Made by a program: the position numbers and the translations under genes
Notes under the pieces: generated by a model
The model's input: only the letters and a program-made list of their open reading frames with translations
Databases searched by the model: none
What the model was told of the DNA's origin: nothing
Origin: a virus
IMG/VR virus record: IMGVR_UViG_3300015263_001465
Span: 1-34,795 of that record
Reading direction: 5' to 3' (one strand)
DNA: 34,795 bases
Part shown: positions 15,349 to 23,023 of the stretch, piece after piece
Position numbering within the stretch: the first letter of the stretch is position 1
How the letters are laid out: every line of letters starts with the position of its first letter

Positions 15349-15594
15349 ATGACCGCCGCCGAAGTGCAAACCGCTCTTTCCGAGGTCAACTGTTACAGCT
15401 GTCTTGGCCTGACCATCGGCCAACTGTTGAAGCTGTCCTACCTGAGGACGTGGCTGCTGACGCTTGACTCAACCGCCGACGTGTCGCTGGCCAACATCAT
15501 GTCTCAAGGGGACTGCCTAGCCTGTTACGGGCTAAGCCTGTTCGAGATCATGGAGATCGTCCTGCTGGATATGATTATTGCCGTGACCACATGA
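15349..15594 (+). CDS. Cys-module protein with two CxxC(L/Y)G units
   Basis: The 81-residue product consists of two copies of one unit. The first has NCYSCLGLTIGQLLKLSYL and the second DCLACYGLSLFEIMEIVLL, each a CxxC followed by L or Y and G, then a leucine-rich helix. The same unit opens three other genes in this region (15591, 16559, 18391). The two CxxC pairs could bind one zinc, but the single-copy relatives argue against a need for it. The start overlaps nothing; the end overlaps the next gene (ATGA). Role unknown; a shared docking module is the best guess. Confidence 0.65.
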   Translation: MTAAEVQTALSEVNCYSCLGLTIGQLLKLSYLRTWLLTLDSTADVSLANIMSQGDCLACYGLSLFEIMEIVLLDMIIAVTT

Positions 15595-16562
15595 TAACCA
15601 CTGATGACATCAAATCCCTCCTCAATGGAGTTCGATGCTACGCCTGCCTTGGCATTTCCATGCCGAAGCTTGTGGAGTTGGCGCTCTATCGAGATTGGCT
15701 GTTGAGCGTCTATCCCAGCGCAGACACATCGCTGGCTGCGTTGACCGAAAATGGAAAGTGTCTGGCGTGTTACGGAATGAAGGCGTTCGACGTGCTGAGG
15801 CTTTCCCTGCTCAGCGAGATCTCCTTCTGGCTCTCCACCTCCGGTCAGACCGTTCTGGCGTTCCTTTCCGCAACCGGCATCACCGACTCCACGCAGGTTT
15901 CCGCCATTAGAAATCTGGTCACTTCGGCGGTTGACCACGGCTGGTGGGACAAGTGCGACCTGATCTATCCGTTTGTCGGTGGAAACGCGACGGCTCATAG
16001 CATCAACTTGAAATCCCCCGGCGACTTCACCATCACTTGGAATGGCACCGTCACGCATGATGCCAACGGGATCACGGGTGACGGGGCAACCGGCTACGGT
16101 AACACGCATTATATTCCAAGAACATCCGGGCAAATCACTCAGAACTCAGGCCACGTTTCCCACTATTTAAGGACAAAAGGAACTATTTTGATGTGGTATT
16201 GCGGGGCTGCGCTTCTTATAGGGACAAGAAACGGAACGGGCACAACTCAGGTTCGGACGATGGTCAACGATGGGAATCTCAGCACCTTCAACAATGTTGG
16301 GTTGGGCCTTATGATGGCAGCACGAACCGACGGATCCACGAAACGGAACTACTACACCACAGAACAAACGGCGGCAAATCTTTCCAGCCTAGTCGGCAAT
16401 TCAGAATTTTACGTGCTGGACATGAACGCGGGTGGTGGGCCGCACATGACAAATGCCAACCTTGCCAGTTTAACTGTTGGAATCGGGATGACCTTTTCTG
16501 AATATCAAGCCTTCGCCGCTGACTGGCAGACCTTCCAAACTGCATTGGGGAGGCAGATATGA
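15591..16562 (+). CDS. Cys-module protein with LamG-like C-terminal domain (putative adhesin)
   Basis: The 323-residue product starts with two Cys units, RCYACLGISMPKLVELALY and KCLACYGMKAFDVLRLSLL, as in the previous gene. The remainder, from about residue 120 (DLIYPFVGGNATAHSINL, then GITGDGATGYGNTHY) to the final TFQTALGRQI, reads like the LamG/jelly-roll modules common in phage tail-associated adhesins. The likely role is host binding at the virion surface, with the N-terminal Cys module as anchor. It has ATGA overlaps at both ends. The adhesin call is inference; the domain boundaries are approximate. Confidence 0.6.
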   Translation: MITTDDIKSLLNGVRCYACLGISMPKLVELALYRDWLLSVYPSADTSLAALTENGKCLACYGMKAFDVLRLSLLSEISFWLSTSGQTVLAFLSATGITDSTQVSAIRNLVTSAVDHGWWDKCDLIYPFVGGNATAHSINLKSPGDFTITWNGTVTHDANGITGDGATGYGNTHYIPRTSGQITQNSGHVSHYLRTKGTILMWYCGAALLIGTRNGTGTTQVRTMVNDGNLSTFNNVGLGLMMAARTDGSTKRNYYTTEQTAANLSSLVGNSEFYVLDMNAGGGPHMTNANLASLTVGIGMTFSEYQAFAADWQTFQTALGRQI

Positions 16563-16927
16563 CCAAGCAGGAGCTCCAGCAAATCCTTTCCGATGCCAGC
16601 TGTCTGGCTTGCTTCGGCATGTTCTCGCTGGCCGAGACCATCACGATCAGTCAGGTTCAGAACATCGCCACCAACGGCGTGACGTTCAACGCCGCGCTGT
16701 GCGCCGTGACCGCCTTTGCGGACGGAGGGGGAACCACCTTTGAGTGCTATGACGTGGGCAGCTACGACACGTCCATGCCGCTGGCAGGAACCCTGTTCAC
16801 CGCCCTGTATGTGGGCAACAACCCGTCGCTCATTGGTGACACCTTCGAGGACTACTCCGTGGGCGCATACGCCGGAGGGACTCCCGGATCCAGTGTGACG
16901 GGATATGGAACCATTTACGTATCATGA
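16559..16927 (+). CDS. Cys-module protein with short internal repeat
   Basis: The 122-residue product has one N-terminal Cys unit, SCLACFGMFSLAETITI, followed by a Gly/Thr-rich region with an internal near-repeat: TFECYDVGSYDTSMPLAG and TFEDYSVGAYAGGTPGSS. Such short beta repeats are typical of fibre-like or spike-like proteins. ATGA overlaps link it to both neighbours. No enzyme motif is seen. It is probably a small tail-associated or head-decoration protein, but this is uncertain. Confidence 0.55.
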   Translation: MTKQELQQILSDASCLACFGMFSLAETITISQVQNIATNGVTFNAALCAVTAFADGGGTTFECYDVGSYDTSMPLAGTLFTALYVGNNPSLIGDTFEDYSVGAYAGGTPGSSVTGYGTIYVS

Positions 16928-17625
16928 GTGTTGAAATCGTCAGCATCGGAGACAAGCGACTTGCGATCAGCAACGACGCATGGGCCGCCTCTCTGGATGT
17001 GGGCACCGGCTGGAACCGGATCAGGATCGGATGGCGCTGGGCTGTCAACGACACCGGGGCCAACCTCGCCGCCCTTCAGGCCTACATGGGCGTCCTGTCC
17101 AACCCCACTGCCGGACTAGCGGAATCCCCCTTGCTGGCCACCTGCACGCACTACGTCGGAAGCTACCGGATCGGGACGGCCGCCCGGACTGCTGGGCCAC
17201 CGACCTACTACGTTCCATCCTTCCGGGTCTGCAAAAAGGTGGGAGCGACCATCACTTCAGCCATCCCCGGAGTGACCGCCACCTTTCTTTCCGCCTCCCC
17301 CAGCACGATCAACACGGTTCACATCACCGAGATTGTGAAGGGAGCGCCGAACTACACGATCAACCATCTCTTCGCCCGTGGCTCAGCGGCCTTGGTGGAC
17401 ATCGCCGACTTGGCCCCCTTGACGAACACCCTGTTGGGTCCGGTGCCGTTCATCGAGACAGGGCTCAACGCTTACATCGGCGGGGCCGGGACTCGCTATT
17501 CCACCACCGGGGCCTCTGTTGCCGTGGATGAGGGTGTGGATGGAGCCCTCAATGCCGTGACCGTGGCTTGGGAGGAAACCAGCGCGATCAACTTCAAAGA
17601 AATCCTTGTCGCCATCGTCACATGA
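16924..17625 (+). CDS. Hypothetical structural protein, paralogue A
   Basis: The 233-residue product is clearly related to the next gene product. Both share WNRIRIGWRWAVND (WSNIRIGWRWAADD in B), a YMG-L-x-x-P segment, and GTRYSTTGASVAVDEG (GTRYSNSSASLAVNQV in B). The sequence is beta-rich, Gly/Thr/Ala-rich and without cysteines beyond a few. It has no signal peptide or membrane segment. It overlaps its neighbours by ATGA on both sides. The lack of Cys module and its beta content fit a virion surface or fibre component, but no family is recognised. Confidence 0.55.
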   Translation: MSVEIVSIGDKRLAISNDAWAASLDVGTGWNRIRIGWRWAVNDTGANLAALQAYMGVLSNPTAGLAESPLLATCTHYVGSYRIGTAARTAGPPTYYVPSFRVCKKVGATITSAIPGVTATFLSASPSTINTVHITEIVKGAPNYTINHLFARGSAALVDIADLAPLTNTLLGPVPFIETGLNAYIGGAGTRYSTTGASVAVDEGVDGALNAVTVAWEETSAINFKEILVAIVT

Positions 17626-18347
17626 GCACCTCCATCGTAGATCTTCCCATGCCGTTTGAGCCTCAGGAAAAGAGGCTGAGTCAGAGCAATTCCCAGTGGG
17701 CGGCGAAGCTGGATCTCGGAGCGTCATGGAGCAATATCCGCATTGGCTGGCGGTGGGCCGCCGATGACTTCAACGCCCTCAATCTGTGGGATACCCAGTG
17801 CTACATGGGCCTGATGACGACTCCCGACTCCGGGATCACCAACGGCCCGCTGTCGTGGCAGACCGAGCACTTTGTTGGAATTCGGCGATTCAATTACAAC
17901 GTTTACACGGTTGCCGCAACCCCCTACTGGTCCACGTCTTGGAACATGTCCAAGAAGATCGGGACGACCATCACCAACTCGGCCCCGGCCATTTCCACAG
18001 CCCTGTTCTCGACTGATCCGTCCTCAGTCAGGACGATTCACATCATTGATTTTCAGGTTGTGGGTCCGCTTATCACCGTCTCCCACGTCACTTGCGAGGG
18101 GGTCAGCGGGTTTCTGGACATCGAGGAGAGGTCTGTGTTGGAGGATGCTATGAACGAAGCCACCGTGGCTTTGGCCACTGCGTCTATAAACACCTACATC
18201 GGTGGAGGTGGAACAAGGTATTCCAACTCATCGGCTTCCCTCGCTGTAAATCAGGTCGCCGACGGAGCCTTAAACACATTTGTGGCCGGATGGCCTCTGG
18301 TTCAAAACCTATACCTGTCCGAGGTTTTGTTCCGAAAGCTATCCTGA
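17622..18347 (+). CDS. Hypothetical structural protein, paralogue B
   Basis: The 241-residue product is the second copy of the preceding protein, matching it over most of its length with a longer N-terminus (about ten residues) and many substitutions. Two adjacent paralogues suggest duplication followed by divergence, as for receptor-binding variants or heteromeric fibres. The start ATG 17622 was chosen for its ATGA overlap. Twenty-some residues at the N-terminus differ most. No enzyme motif is seen. Confidence 0.55.
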   Translation: MSTSIVDLPMPFEPQEKRLSQSNSQWAAKLDLGASWSNIRIGWRWAADDFNALNLWDTQCYMGLMTTPDSGITNGPLSWQTEHFVGIRRFNYNVYTVAATPYWSTSWNMSKKIGTTITNSAPAISTALFSTDPSSVRTIHIIDFQVVGPLITVSHVTCEGVSGFLDIEERSVLEDAMNEATVALATASINTYIGGGGTRYSNSSASLAVNQVADGALNTFVAGWPLVQNLYLSEVLFRKLS

Positions 18348-18356
18348 CGGTTTCGG

Positions 18357-18385
18357 TTGCAGATATTGAACAAATTGACTAGAGT
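18357..18385 (+). promoter_or_regulatory. Weak candidate promoter before the fourth Cys-module gene
   Basis: TTGCAG (18357-18362, 3/6), 17 nt and TAGAGT (18380-18385, 4/6) end five bases before ATG 18391. The -10 and spacing to ATG match the portal-gene case. Evidence is the recurring layout more than the hexamers. Confidence 0.3.
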
Positions 18386-18390
18386 GCGCT

Positions 18391-18654
18391 ATGACATCAG
18401 CTGAGATACAAGCCCTGATCGAGGAAGCCAAGTGCTTCTCGTGTTTCGGTGGCAGCTTTACAGACCTGCTTGTCATCTCCCTGCTCAATCGAATTTCGAC
18501 TGCCGGGAGTGGAACGAGTGCTGTGCAGGGTCAGGCTGGAGACTACGCCGGGGGAAACCCGACGTGGACACCCACGTCTGACGTGGCGCTCGCCTATGAC
18601 ACATCAACGACACCTGCAACCCAGTGGATCTGGTATGATGGAGCTTGGCACTAA
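18391..18654 (+). CDS. Cys-module protein with tail-fibre-type C-terminus
   Basis: The 87-residue product has one N-terminal Cys unit, KCFSCFGGSFTDLLVISLL, then a Gly/Ala/Ser-rich linker and a C-terminal segment PTWTPTSDVALAYDTSTT ending TQWIWYDGAWH. That closing pattern, a proline/threonine strand then Asp and an aromatic end, is common at the tips of phage fibre or spike proteins. It stops one base before the next gene. The Cys module is shared with genes at 15349, 15591 and 16559. Fibre role is inferred. Confidence 0.6.
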   Translation: MTSAEIQALIEEAKCFSCFGGSFTDLLVISLLNRISTAGSGTSAVQGQAGDYAGGNPTWTPTSDVALAYDTSTTPATQWIWYDGAWH

Positions 18655-18655
18655 T

Positions 18656-19702
18656 ATGAAATCAATCGCAAAATTCCTAGCCGTCGTATTCCTGATCGGA
18701 TTCGTCACCGTGCTTCTGGCCGCCTCCGGCACGCTGTTCAAGGGGAAGTTCGTTGGGGGCGGGTTCTCGCCTGACTTTGTCGGGGACGCCAGCGGTGTCA
18801 GCAATGCCGCCGCCGTCTATCCCGCCGACGCCAGCATCGCCATCACCACCAACGCGGACGGCAGGCGATTCGGCATCGCGGCCACCGGCGCAGCGGCGGG
18901 AGATACGAACTTCGTCAACGACGGGCAGAGCGTTGTGGTTCGTGACACGAATGGATGGAACAGAATTATTGTGAACTCCAACAACGTGATGATTCTGGAC
19001 AGTGGAAGCAACTTGGTGTTCAACGCCGTGCGAGGATATGGAACGCTGGTGGTGGATCCTTCAGCCAACAGCTACCTTCAACTGTCGAACACTGGAACGT
19101 TTCACTACGGAACTCGACACGACTTTGGGGGAACGGTCTATGGAACCTTCTCTGGAGACGGATCCGCGCTGACTGCGGTGCAGTCCTTCATTACCACCAA
19201 CGTGGTTCCCAACACCATCATCACCAATCCCATCCTGAAGGGGGTTCAGTTCCAAGACAACAACGGAGGAGACGACGTTAAAATCACCCAGACTCTCTCT
19301 GCGCTCTCTTGGCAGTCCACCAGCGCACCTTGGGATGCTCCGTTCGTCATGGATGTGACCGGCGTAACCGCCTCCGCATACTCTGGATTCTTCCGTCAGG
19401 GAACGAACAGTCTCGGAAACGCCAATGTTGATTTCGCCAAAGGTCATGTGGCCATCACCAATCTGGCAGGCAACTGGACAATCACAGGCTGTCAGAACAT
19501 GAACGCAAACGAGGACAACTGGCAGGTCATCAAGCTGAACGCCAACGGGGCGGATCGAACCATCACCGTCCCCGCCGACTGGTATGTCTCCGGGTTCACC
19601 AACAGCACGACCGTGACCGTGACAAACGGGACTTGGGCCGAGCTGGGGGTCAGCGCCATACAGGGGATTGTGACTCAGGCTGTTTTTAATGGATACTGGT
19701 AA
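18656..19702 (+). CDS. Membrane-anchored or exported fibre-like protein
   Basis: The 348-residue product begins with a basic start and a hydrophobic stretch (KFLAVVFLIGFVTVLLAAS, about residues 6-24), a signal anchor or signal peptide. The rest is Gly/Asn/Thr-rich and beta-like, with SGDGSALTAV, a GDGSxLT pattern frequent in phage and bacterial surface proteins. An exported signal on a fibre-like protein is unusual for a virion component. It may be a host-surface or superinfection protein. ATG 18656 was chosen because it directly precedes the hydrophobic segment; ATG 18635 would add seven residues. Confidence 0.55.
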   Translation: MKSIAKFLAVVFLIGFVTVLLAASGTLFKGKFVGGGFSPDFVGDASGVSNAAAVYPADASIAITTNADGRRFGIAATGAAAGDTNFVNDGQSVVVRDTNGWNRIIVNSNNVMILDSGSNLVFNAVRGYGTLVVDPSANSYLQLSNTGTFHYGTRHDFGGTVYGTFSGDGSALTAVQSFITTNVVPNTIITNPILKGVQFQDNNGGDDVKITQTLSALSWQSTSAPWDAPFVMDVTGVTASAYSGFFRQGTNSLGNANVDFAKGHVAITNLAGNWTITGCQNMNANEDNWQVIKLNANGADRTITVPADWYVSGFTNSTTVTVTNGTWAELGVSAIQGIVTQAVFNGYW

Positions 19703-20424
19703 TGAAAAAGATGCTCACCATTCTCGCGTGCCTCTTCGCTGTGGCTGCGCCCTCGCAGCTCAGGATCACCTCGTTCTTTCCCGCACCACCCCCAGCCGCA
19801 GCGCCCAGCGGACAGGACTTCTCTGACGACTTCAATCGGGCTGACTCCTCCAGCCTTGGAGCCAACTGGTCGGCCAACTCCGGCCAGATCAACATCGCCT
19901 CCAATCAGGCTGTTCCGAACACAGCAGCATACGGCAAGGACACGTCTATCTATACGGCCACCGCCTGCGACACCGTTGAACAGTATGTGAGAGTCACTCT
20001 TGCCACCCTGACCGCAACGTCGTATGCCGAAGTCGTTCTTCGATTTACGAATGACTCGACACACTACTACGCGGTCCAGTTCAACACGGGTGGAAACATC
20101 TGGTGGCAGTATCTGGCCAACATGGCGGATACCTCCGGCAGCACCATCGAGAACATCGGAACGACGGTCGCTTCGGGGGACATCTGGGGAATTACCATCA
20201 CCGGAACCGGGGCCAGCACGGTGATCCGATGCTGGAGAAACCCGACCGCGACCCGCCCTGTGGCAGCGGACGAATGGGACAGTGGGGATACCACCCCGGA
20301 GGCAAGCTTCACCGCTGATCCGGGAGCCAGCGCCGTGGACACCGGCAACTATCTGGGAATCGAATGCTTCCAAGGCAACGCATCCGAAACGGCCTACGAC
20401 AACTTCTACGGTGGAGATATATGA
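19702..20424 (+). CDS. Secreted jelly-roll (LamG/concanavalin-like) protein
   Basis: The 240-residue product has a signal peptide (MKKMLTILACLFAVAAPS), a Pro/Ala linker (FFPAPPPAAAPSG), then a beta-sandwich domain opening DDFNRADSSSLGANW and continuing with VEQYVRVTLATL and YAEVVLRF. The DDFNR-x-LG-x-W opening is typical of bacterial concanavalin/LamG-like domains that bind glycans or act as adhesins. Its start overlaps the previous stop by one base (TAATG). In a phage, it could be a secreted glycan-binding protein or a spike; enzyme residues were not seen. Confidence 0.6.
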   Translation: MKKMLTILACLFAVAAPSQLRITSFFPAPPPAAAPSGQDFSDDFNRADSSSLGANWSANSGQINIASNQAVPNTAAYGKDTSIYTATACDTVEQYVRVTLATLTATSYAEVVLRFTNDSTHYYAVQFNTGGNIWWQYLANMADTSGSTIENIGTTVASGDIWGITITGTGASTVIRCWRNPTATRPVAADEWDSGDTTPEASFTADPGASAVDTGNYLGIECFQGNASETAYDNFYGGDI

Positions 20425-20690
20425 GCCGGTGGTTCAAGGAGGCGTTTGTATGGAGGCTGGCCATCGTCAGGCTGGCTTCTTATTCCATCGTGGTGGGTGT
20501 CTCCACCTTCAGCACGGCCATGAATGGTTTGGAGTGGGGAGTCCTCAATCCAACCCAGCAGTTCATTACCGTGTGCGGAGTCGTCTCCTCCATTGCCGGT
20601 GTGGTGTGCGCCTTCCTTGACCGGACGATCAGCAACATCGTCAGCGGCAAGCCGCCAGTCACCGGAGATTCCATTTCAGATAATACTTGA
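20421..20690 (+). CDS. Putative holin or small membrane protein
   Basis: The 89-residue product has two hydrophobic segments, roughly residues 11-33 (RLAIVRLASYSIVVGV) and 44-65 (FITVCGVVSSIAGVVCAFL), with a short polar turn and a polar tail. Size and two-segment topology fit class II holins that open the inner membrane at lysis. It overlaps the previous gene (ATGA) and sits before an XhlA-like protein. No endolysin is visible in this window, so the lysis role is a moderate inference. Confidence 0.5.
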   Translation: MSRWFKEAFVWRLAIVRLASYSIVVGVSTFSTAMNGLEWGVLNPTQQFITVCGVVSSIAGVVCAFLDRTISNIVSGKPPVTGDSISDNT

Positions 20691-20714
20691 CTCTTATCCG
20701 ATTCTGCTCAAAAT
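20687..20714 (+). promoter_or_regulatory. Weak candidate promoter of the HTH-TM-FN3 gene
   Basis: TTGACT (20687-20692, 5/6), a 16-nt spacer and CAAAAT (20709-20714, 4/6) lie nine bases before ATG 20724. The gene is separated from the previous one by 33 nt, one of the few gaps in this region. Confidence 0.35.
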
Positions 20715-20723
20715 GGGAACACT

Positions 20724-21410
20724 ATGGACCTTCCGTTTGATTTTAGAGAAGAGCTCGAAAAGCTGAGAGAGCTTGAGTTGAAGGCCTTAAAAGCTGACAA
20801 CGCAGTGCTTCGGCAGCGGTGCAAGATCTTTCCCCCGGTTGAAGAAGAATGTAAAAAGGCCCTTAGTGCTATAGACAAAATGAAGAACGAGGCTATCGTC
20901 GAAGCTGTGAAAAGAACTGGATCAATCGCTGGCGCAGCTCAAGAGTTGGGAATGGGAAGATCAACCATTCACAAGCGGATCAACCAATTCGGTATTGCGA
21001 TCTGCATTCCGATTCTCATGCTGCTTTCTGTCTTCAGCTCCAACGCCCAGACTCAGGTCAAGATCCAGTGGGATCCATCACCTTCTCCGGGTGTGGAATA
21101 CCGACTCTATGCTGCCACGAATTCGATTTCCGAAACCAACAAGCTGGCATCCCCCATCATTGTTGGCGCGGGAACCAACCTGACCGCCACGCTGGATCAG
21201 GTCGTTCCAAACACTTACTACGTCAGAGCCACTGCATACTACCCCTCCAACGGCGTCGAGAGCGTCTTGTCAGACCAGCTTGTTTTTTCGATCCCGCACC
21301 CTCCTGCCAGCCTGTATAACGTCTATCTTCAATGGACGCAGGACGTGACCAGCACCAACTGGATCACGTTTACCAACGGGTTCTTCAGGATCAAATTTGG
21401 AGACAACTAA
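20724..21410 (+). CDS. HTH-membrane-FN3 fusion protein
   Basis: The 228-residue product has three parts in one frame. Residues 1-50 are a charged, leucine-rich coil (EELEKLRELELKALKADN). Residues about 53-92 are a Fis/NtrC-type HTH (AIVEAVKRTGSIAGAAQELG, then MGRSTIHKRI). A hydrophobic segment follows (about 92-108, IAICIPILMLLSVFSSNAQ), and the remainder is a fibronectin type III-like domain (VKIQWDPSPSPGVEYRLY, NTYYVRATAYYP) with a C-terminal FFRIKF. By layout it would place DNA binding in the cytoplasm and the FN3 domain outside. It could instead be a recent fusion of a DNA-binding gene and a secreted FN3 gene. Confidence 0.6.
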   Translation: MDLPFDFREELEKLRELELKALKADNAVLRQRCKIFPPVEEECKKALSAIDKMKNEAIVEAVKRTGSIAGAAQELGMGRSTIHKRINQFGIAICIPILMLLSVFSSNAQTQVKIQWDPSPSPGVEYRLYAATNSISETNKLASPIIVGAGTNLTATLDQVVPNTYYVRATAYYPSNGVESVLSDQLVFSIPHPPASLYNVYLQWTQDVTSTNWITFTNGFFRIKFGDN

Positions 21411-21721
21411 TGCCACGCGATGACGAAGCCATCATTGTCAGATTTCAGGCCATAGATGACAAACTGGGTGAAATGCACTCAGACTTCAAACGTCTGGAGG
21501 CCCGGGTTATGAACGGGCTCACCGAGCGAATTGTCGAGGTGGAGAAGCAGATTGCCGTCAGCGAATCAGACCGAACCCGCAAGGAGAGAACCATGATGAT
21601 CTGGCAGACAGCTATCATCTCAGCGATAGTCATGCTCTGCGTCGCTCTCGGTGGTTACGTAGTCACTGAATACGTCAAACACCAAGAAATGAGACACAAC
21701 ACCACACATCAAACCCAATGA
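21410..21721 (+). CDS. XhlA-like coiled-coil membrane protein
   Basis: The 103-residue product has an N-terminal coiled coil (RFQAIDDKLGEMHSDFKRLE and VEVEKQ-type heptads), a basic junction (SDRTRKERT) and one C-terminal membrane segment (about residues 61-85, WQTAIISAIVMLCVALGGYVV). This matches the XhlA-type proteins found in lysis cassettes with holins. It starts with a one-base overlap (TAATG) and ends with ATGA on the next gene. The role, membrane association during lysis, is from family resemblance and context. Confidence 0.6.
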   Translation: MPRDDEAIIVRFQAIDDKLGEMHSDFKRLEARVMNGLTERIVEVEKQIAVSESDRTRKERTMMIWQTAIISAIVMLCVALGGYVVTEYVKHQEMRHNTTHQTQ

Positions 21722-22260
21722 AGAAAATAGCTGGTATCCTGATGGCCGCGATGCTCTGTTTCGCGGGTTACTCACAAACAAACGCTCCACCCCCGGAGAC
21801 CTCCACCAACCAGCCGCCCACGCTGCCAGAAATCCCGGGCATCGTCCTGAGCTTCCTCAGCAACACGGCGAGCAACTGGTATGTGGCTCCCTACGGGATC
21901 TACTGCAACGACACCGAGAGCTTTGGTGCTGGCATTGGGATCGGCTACGCCATCAATCCCAACGTCGTCACGGTGATGCGAATGGACTACGTGAATGGAG
22001 ACATCTGGCTGCCCTCCGGCAGCGTCCAGTTACAGGCTCCAATCCTTCTGATGGGAAAAATCCAAGCGACCCCGTTCGGGTTTGGAGGAATCGCAACTCC
22101 GATCAGCGGAAGAGGCAAGGACAATACCACCGCCGTAGGCATCGCTGGCGCGGGGCTCGGGATCAGGTTCAACGAGCACGCCGGTGTGGTCTATGACGTG
22201 GAGTATTGGTCAAGCTTCTCCGGCCCCCAGCATCGGTTTGGCGTATTCTGGAAGTTCTAA
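21718..22260 (+). CDS. Outer-membrane beta-barrel protein with signal peptide
   Basis: The 180-residue product has a signal peptide (MKKIAGILMAAMLCFAGYSQ), a Pro/Thr-rich linker (residues about 21-40), then alternating hydrophobic/polar strands rich in Gly and aromatic residues (IGIGYAINP, FGFGGIATP, AGAGLGIRF). It ends in HRFGVFWKF, with a terminal Phe, the usual C-terminal signal for outer-membrane assembly. Phages carry such proteins to alter the host surface (lambda Lom type) or block other phages. It directly follows the lysis-type genes, so an outer-membrane disruption role is an alternative. Confidence 0.6.
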   Translation: MKKIAGILMAAMLCFAGYSQTNAPPPETSTNQPPTLPEIPGIVLSFLSNTASNWYVAPYGIYCNDTESFGAGIGIGYAINPNVVTVMRMDYVNGDIWLPSGSVQLQAPILLMGKIQATPFGFGGIATPISGRGKDNTTAVGIAGAGLGIRFNEHAGVVYDVEYWSSFSGPQHRFGVFWKF

Positions 22261-22820
22261 TGAAAACCTGCATATTCGACCTAGAGACGTTCTCTCTGTC
22301 GGCGAATACCGGGATCCTCCTATGCTGCGCTTACAAGACCTATGGTTCAAAGGAACAGCCCTTGGTCATCCGAGCGGACGAGTTTCCCAACTGGAAGAAG
22401 CGTAGGAGTGATCCCAGTGCGATTGTCGCCGAAGTCATCAAGCAACTCTCCGATTACGACATCTACGTAGCCCACAACGGGCAGAGATTCGACAAGCCCA
22501 TGCTGGTCTCTTGGGCGCTCAAATACCACCAACCTGTTGCCCTCCGCTTTGCGAAGTTCATTGACCCCGTGCTGCTGGCTCGGCGTCACATGCGGCTGGC
22601 GAGGAACAGCCTTCAAGAGCTCATCCGTTTCCTAGACATCCCAGAGGACAAGACCCACGTCGAGTTCCGTCACTGGCTACAGGCCGCGATGGACGGGGAC
22701 AGCAAGAGTCTGGACTACATCGTCCACCACTGCGTTCAGGACGTGAAATCTCTGGAGATGGTCTATGAGCGCGTAAAGTCACTGACGAAGGTGATTGACG
22801 AGAAGGGGAGCTCGTTCTGA
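22260..22820 (+). CDS. DEDDh-type 3'-5' exonuclease
   Basis: The 186-residue product has the RNase H-like exonuclease motifs: FDLE with D7 and E9, AHNGQRFD with D78, and HHCVQD with H156 and D161 at the HxxxxD spacing of DEDDh enzymes. Such enzymes degrade DNA or RNA from the 3' end with two metal ions and often proofread or recycle nucleic acid. The length is close to a lone exonuclease domain. The ATG shares one base with the previous stop. Its place between lysis and terminase genes is odd; the substrate cannot be told from sequence. Confidence 0.8.
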   Translation: MKTCIFDLETFSLSANTGILLCCAYKTYGSKEQPLVIRADEFPNWKKRRSDPSAIVAEVIKQLSDYDIYVAHNGQRFDKPMLVSWALKYHQPVALRFAKFIDPVLLARRHMRLARNSLQELIRFLDIPEDKTHVEFRHWLQAAMDGDSKSLDYIVHHCVQDVKSLEMVYERVKSLTKVIDEKGSSF

Positions 22821-23023
22821 TGAAACCACTCTCAGCCGACTTCCCCTCCGTGGTCGTTGACCAGAGCGCCCAGACTCTTCAGGAGCTCATGTCCGACTGG
22901 CCCAAGTCACACTGCCAGCTGACCCGTTTTGCCAACGAGCAGATTCAGGCAGGCAGATGGGAGCGCGTTGCCAAGCGCATCAAGGGAAGGCTGACCCCGG
23001 CCTACCGAAGGGTCAAGCGTTGA
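22820..23023 (+). CDS. Small basic protein, hypothetical
   Basis: The 67-residue product is coupled to the exonuclease gene (TGATG overlap). It is basic at the C-terminus (RVAKRIKGRLTPAYRRVKR), consistent with nucleic-acid binding. No domain is recognised. Its end overlaps the 3' end of the convergent terminase by 11 bp, and the following hairpin probably terminates this rightward operon. Confidence 0.5.
   Translation: MKPLSADFPSVVVDQSAQTLQELMSDWPKSHCQLTRFANEQIQAGRWERVAKRIKGRLTPAYRRVKR

Noticed and set aside
22992-23015. TGACCC/GGGTCA hairpin as a leftward terminator for the terminase gene
   Set aside because: Short stem with internal mismatch and no T run after it on the minus strand.
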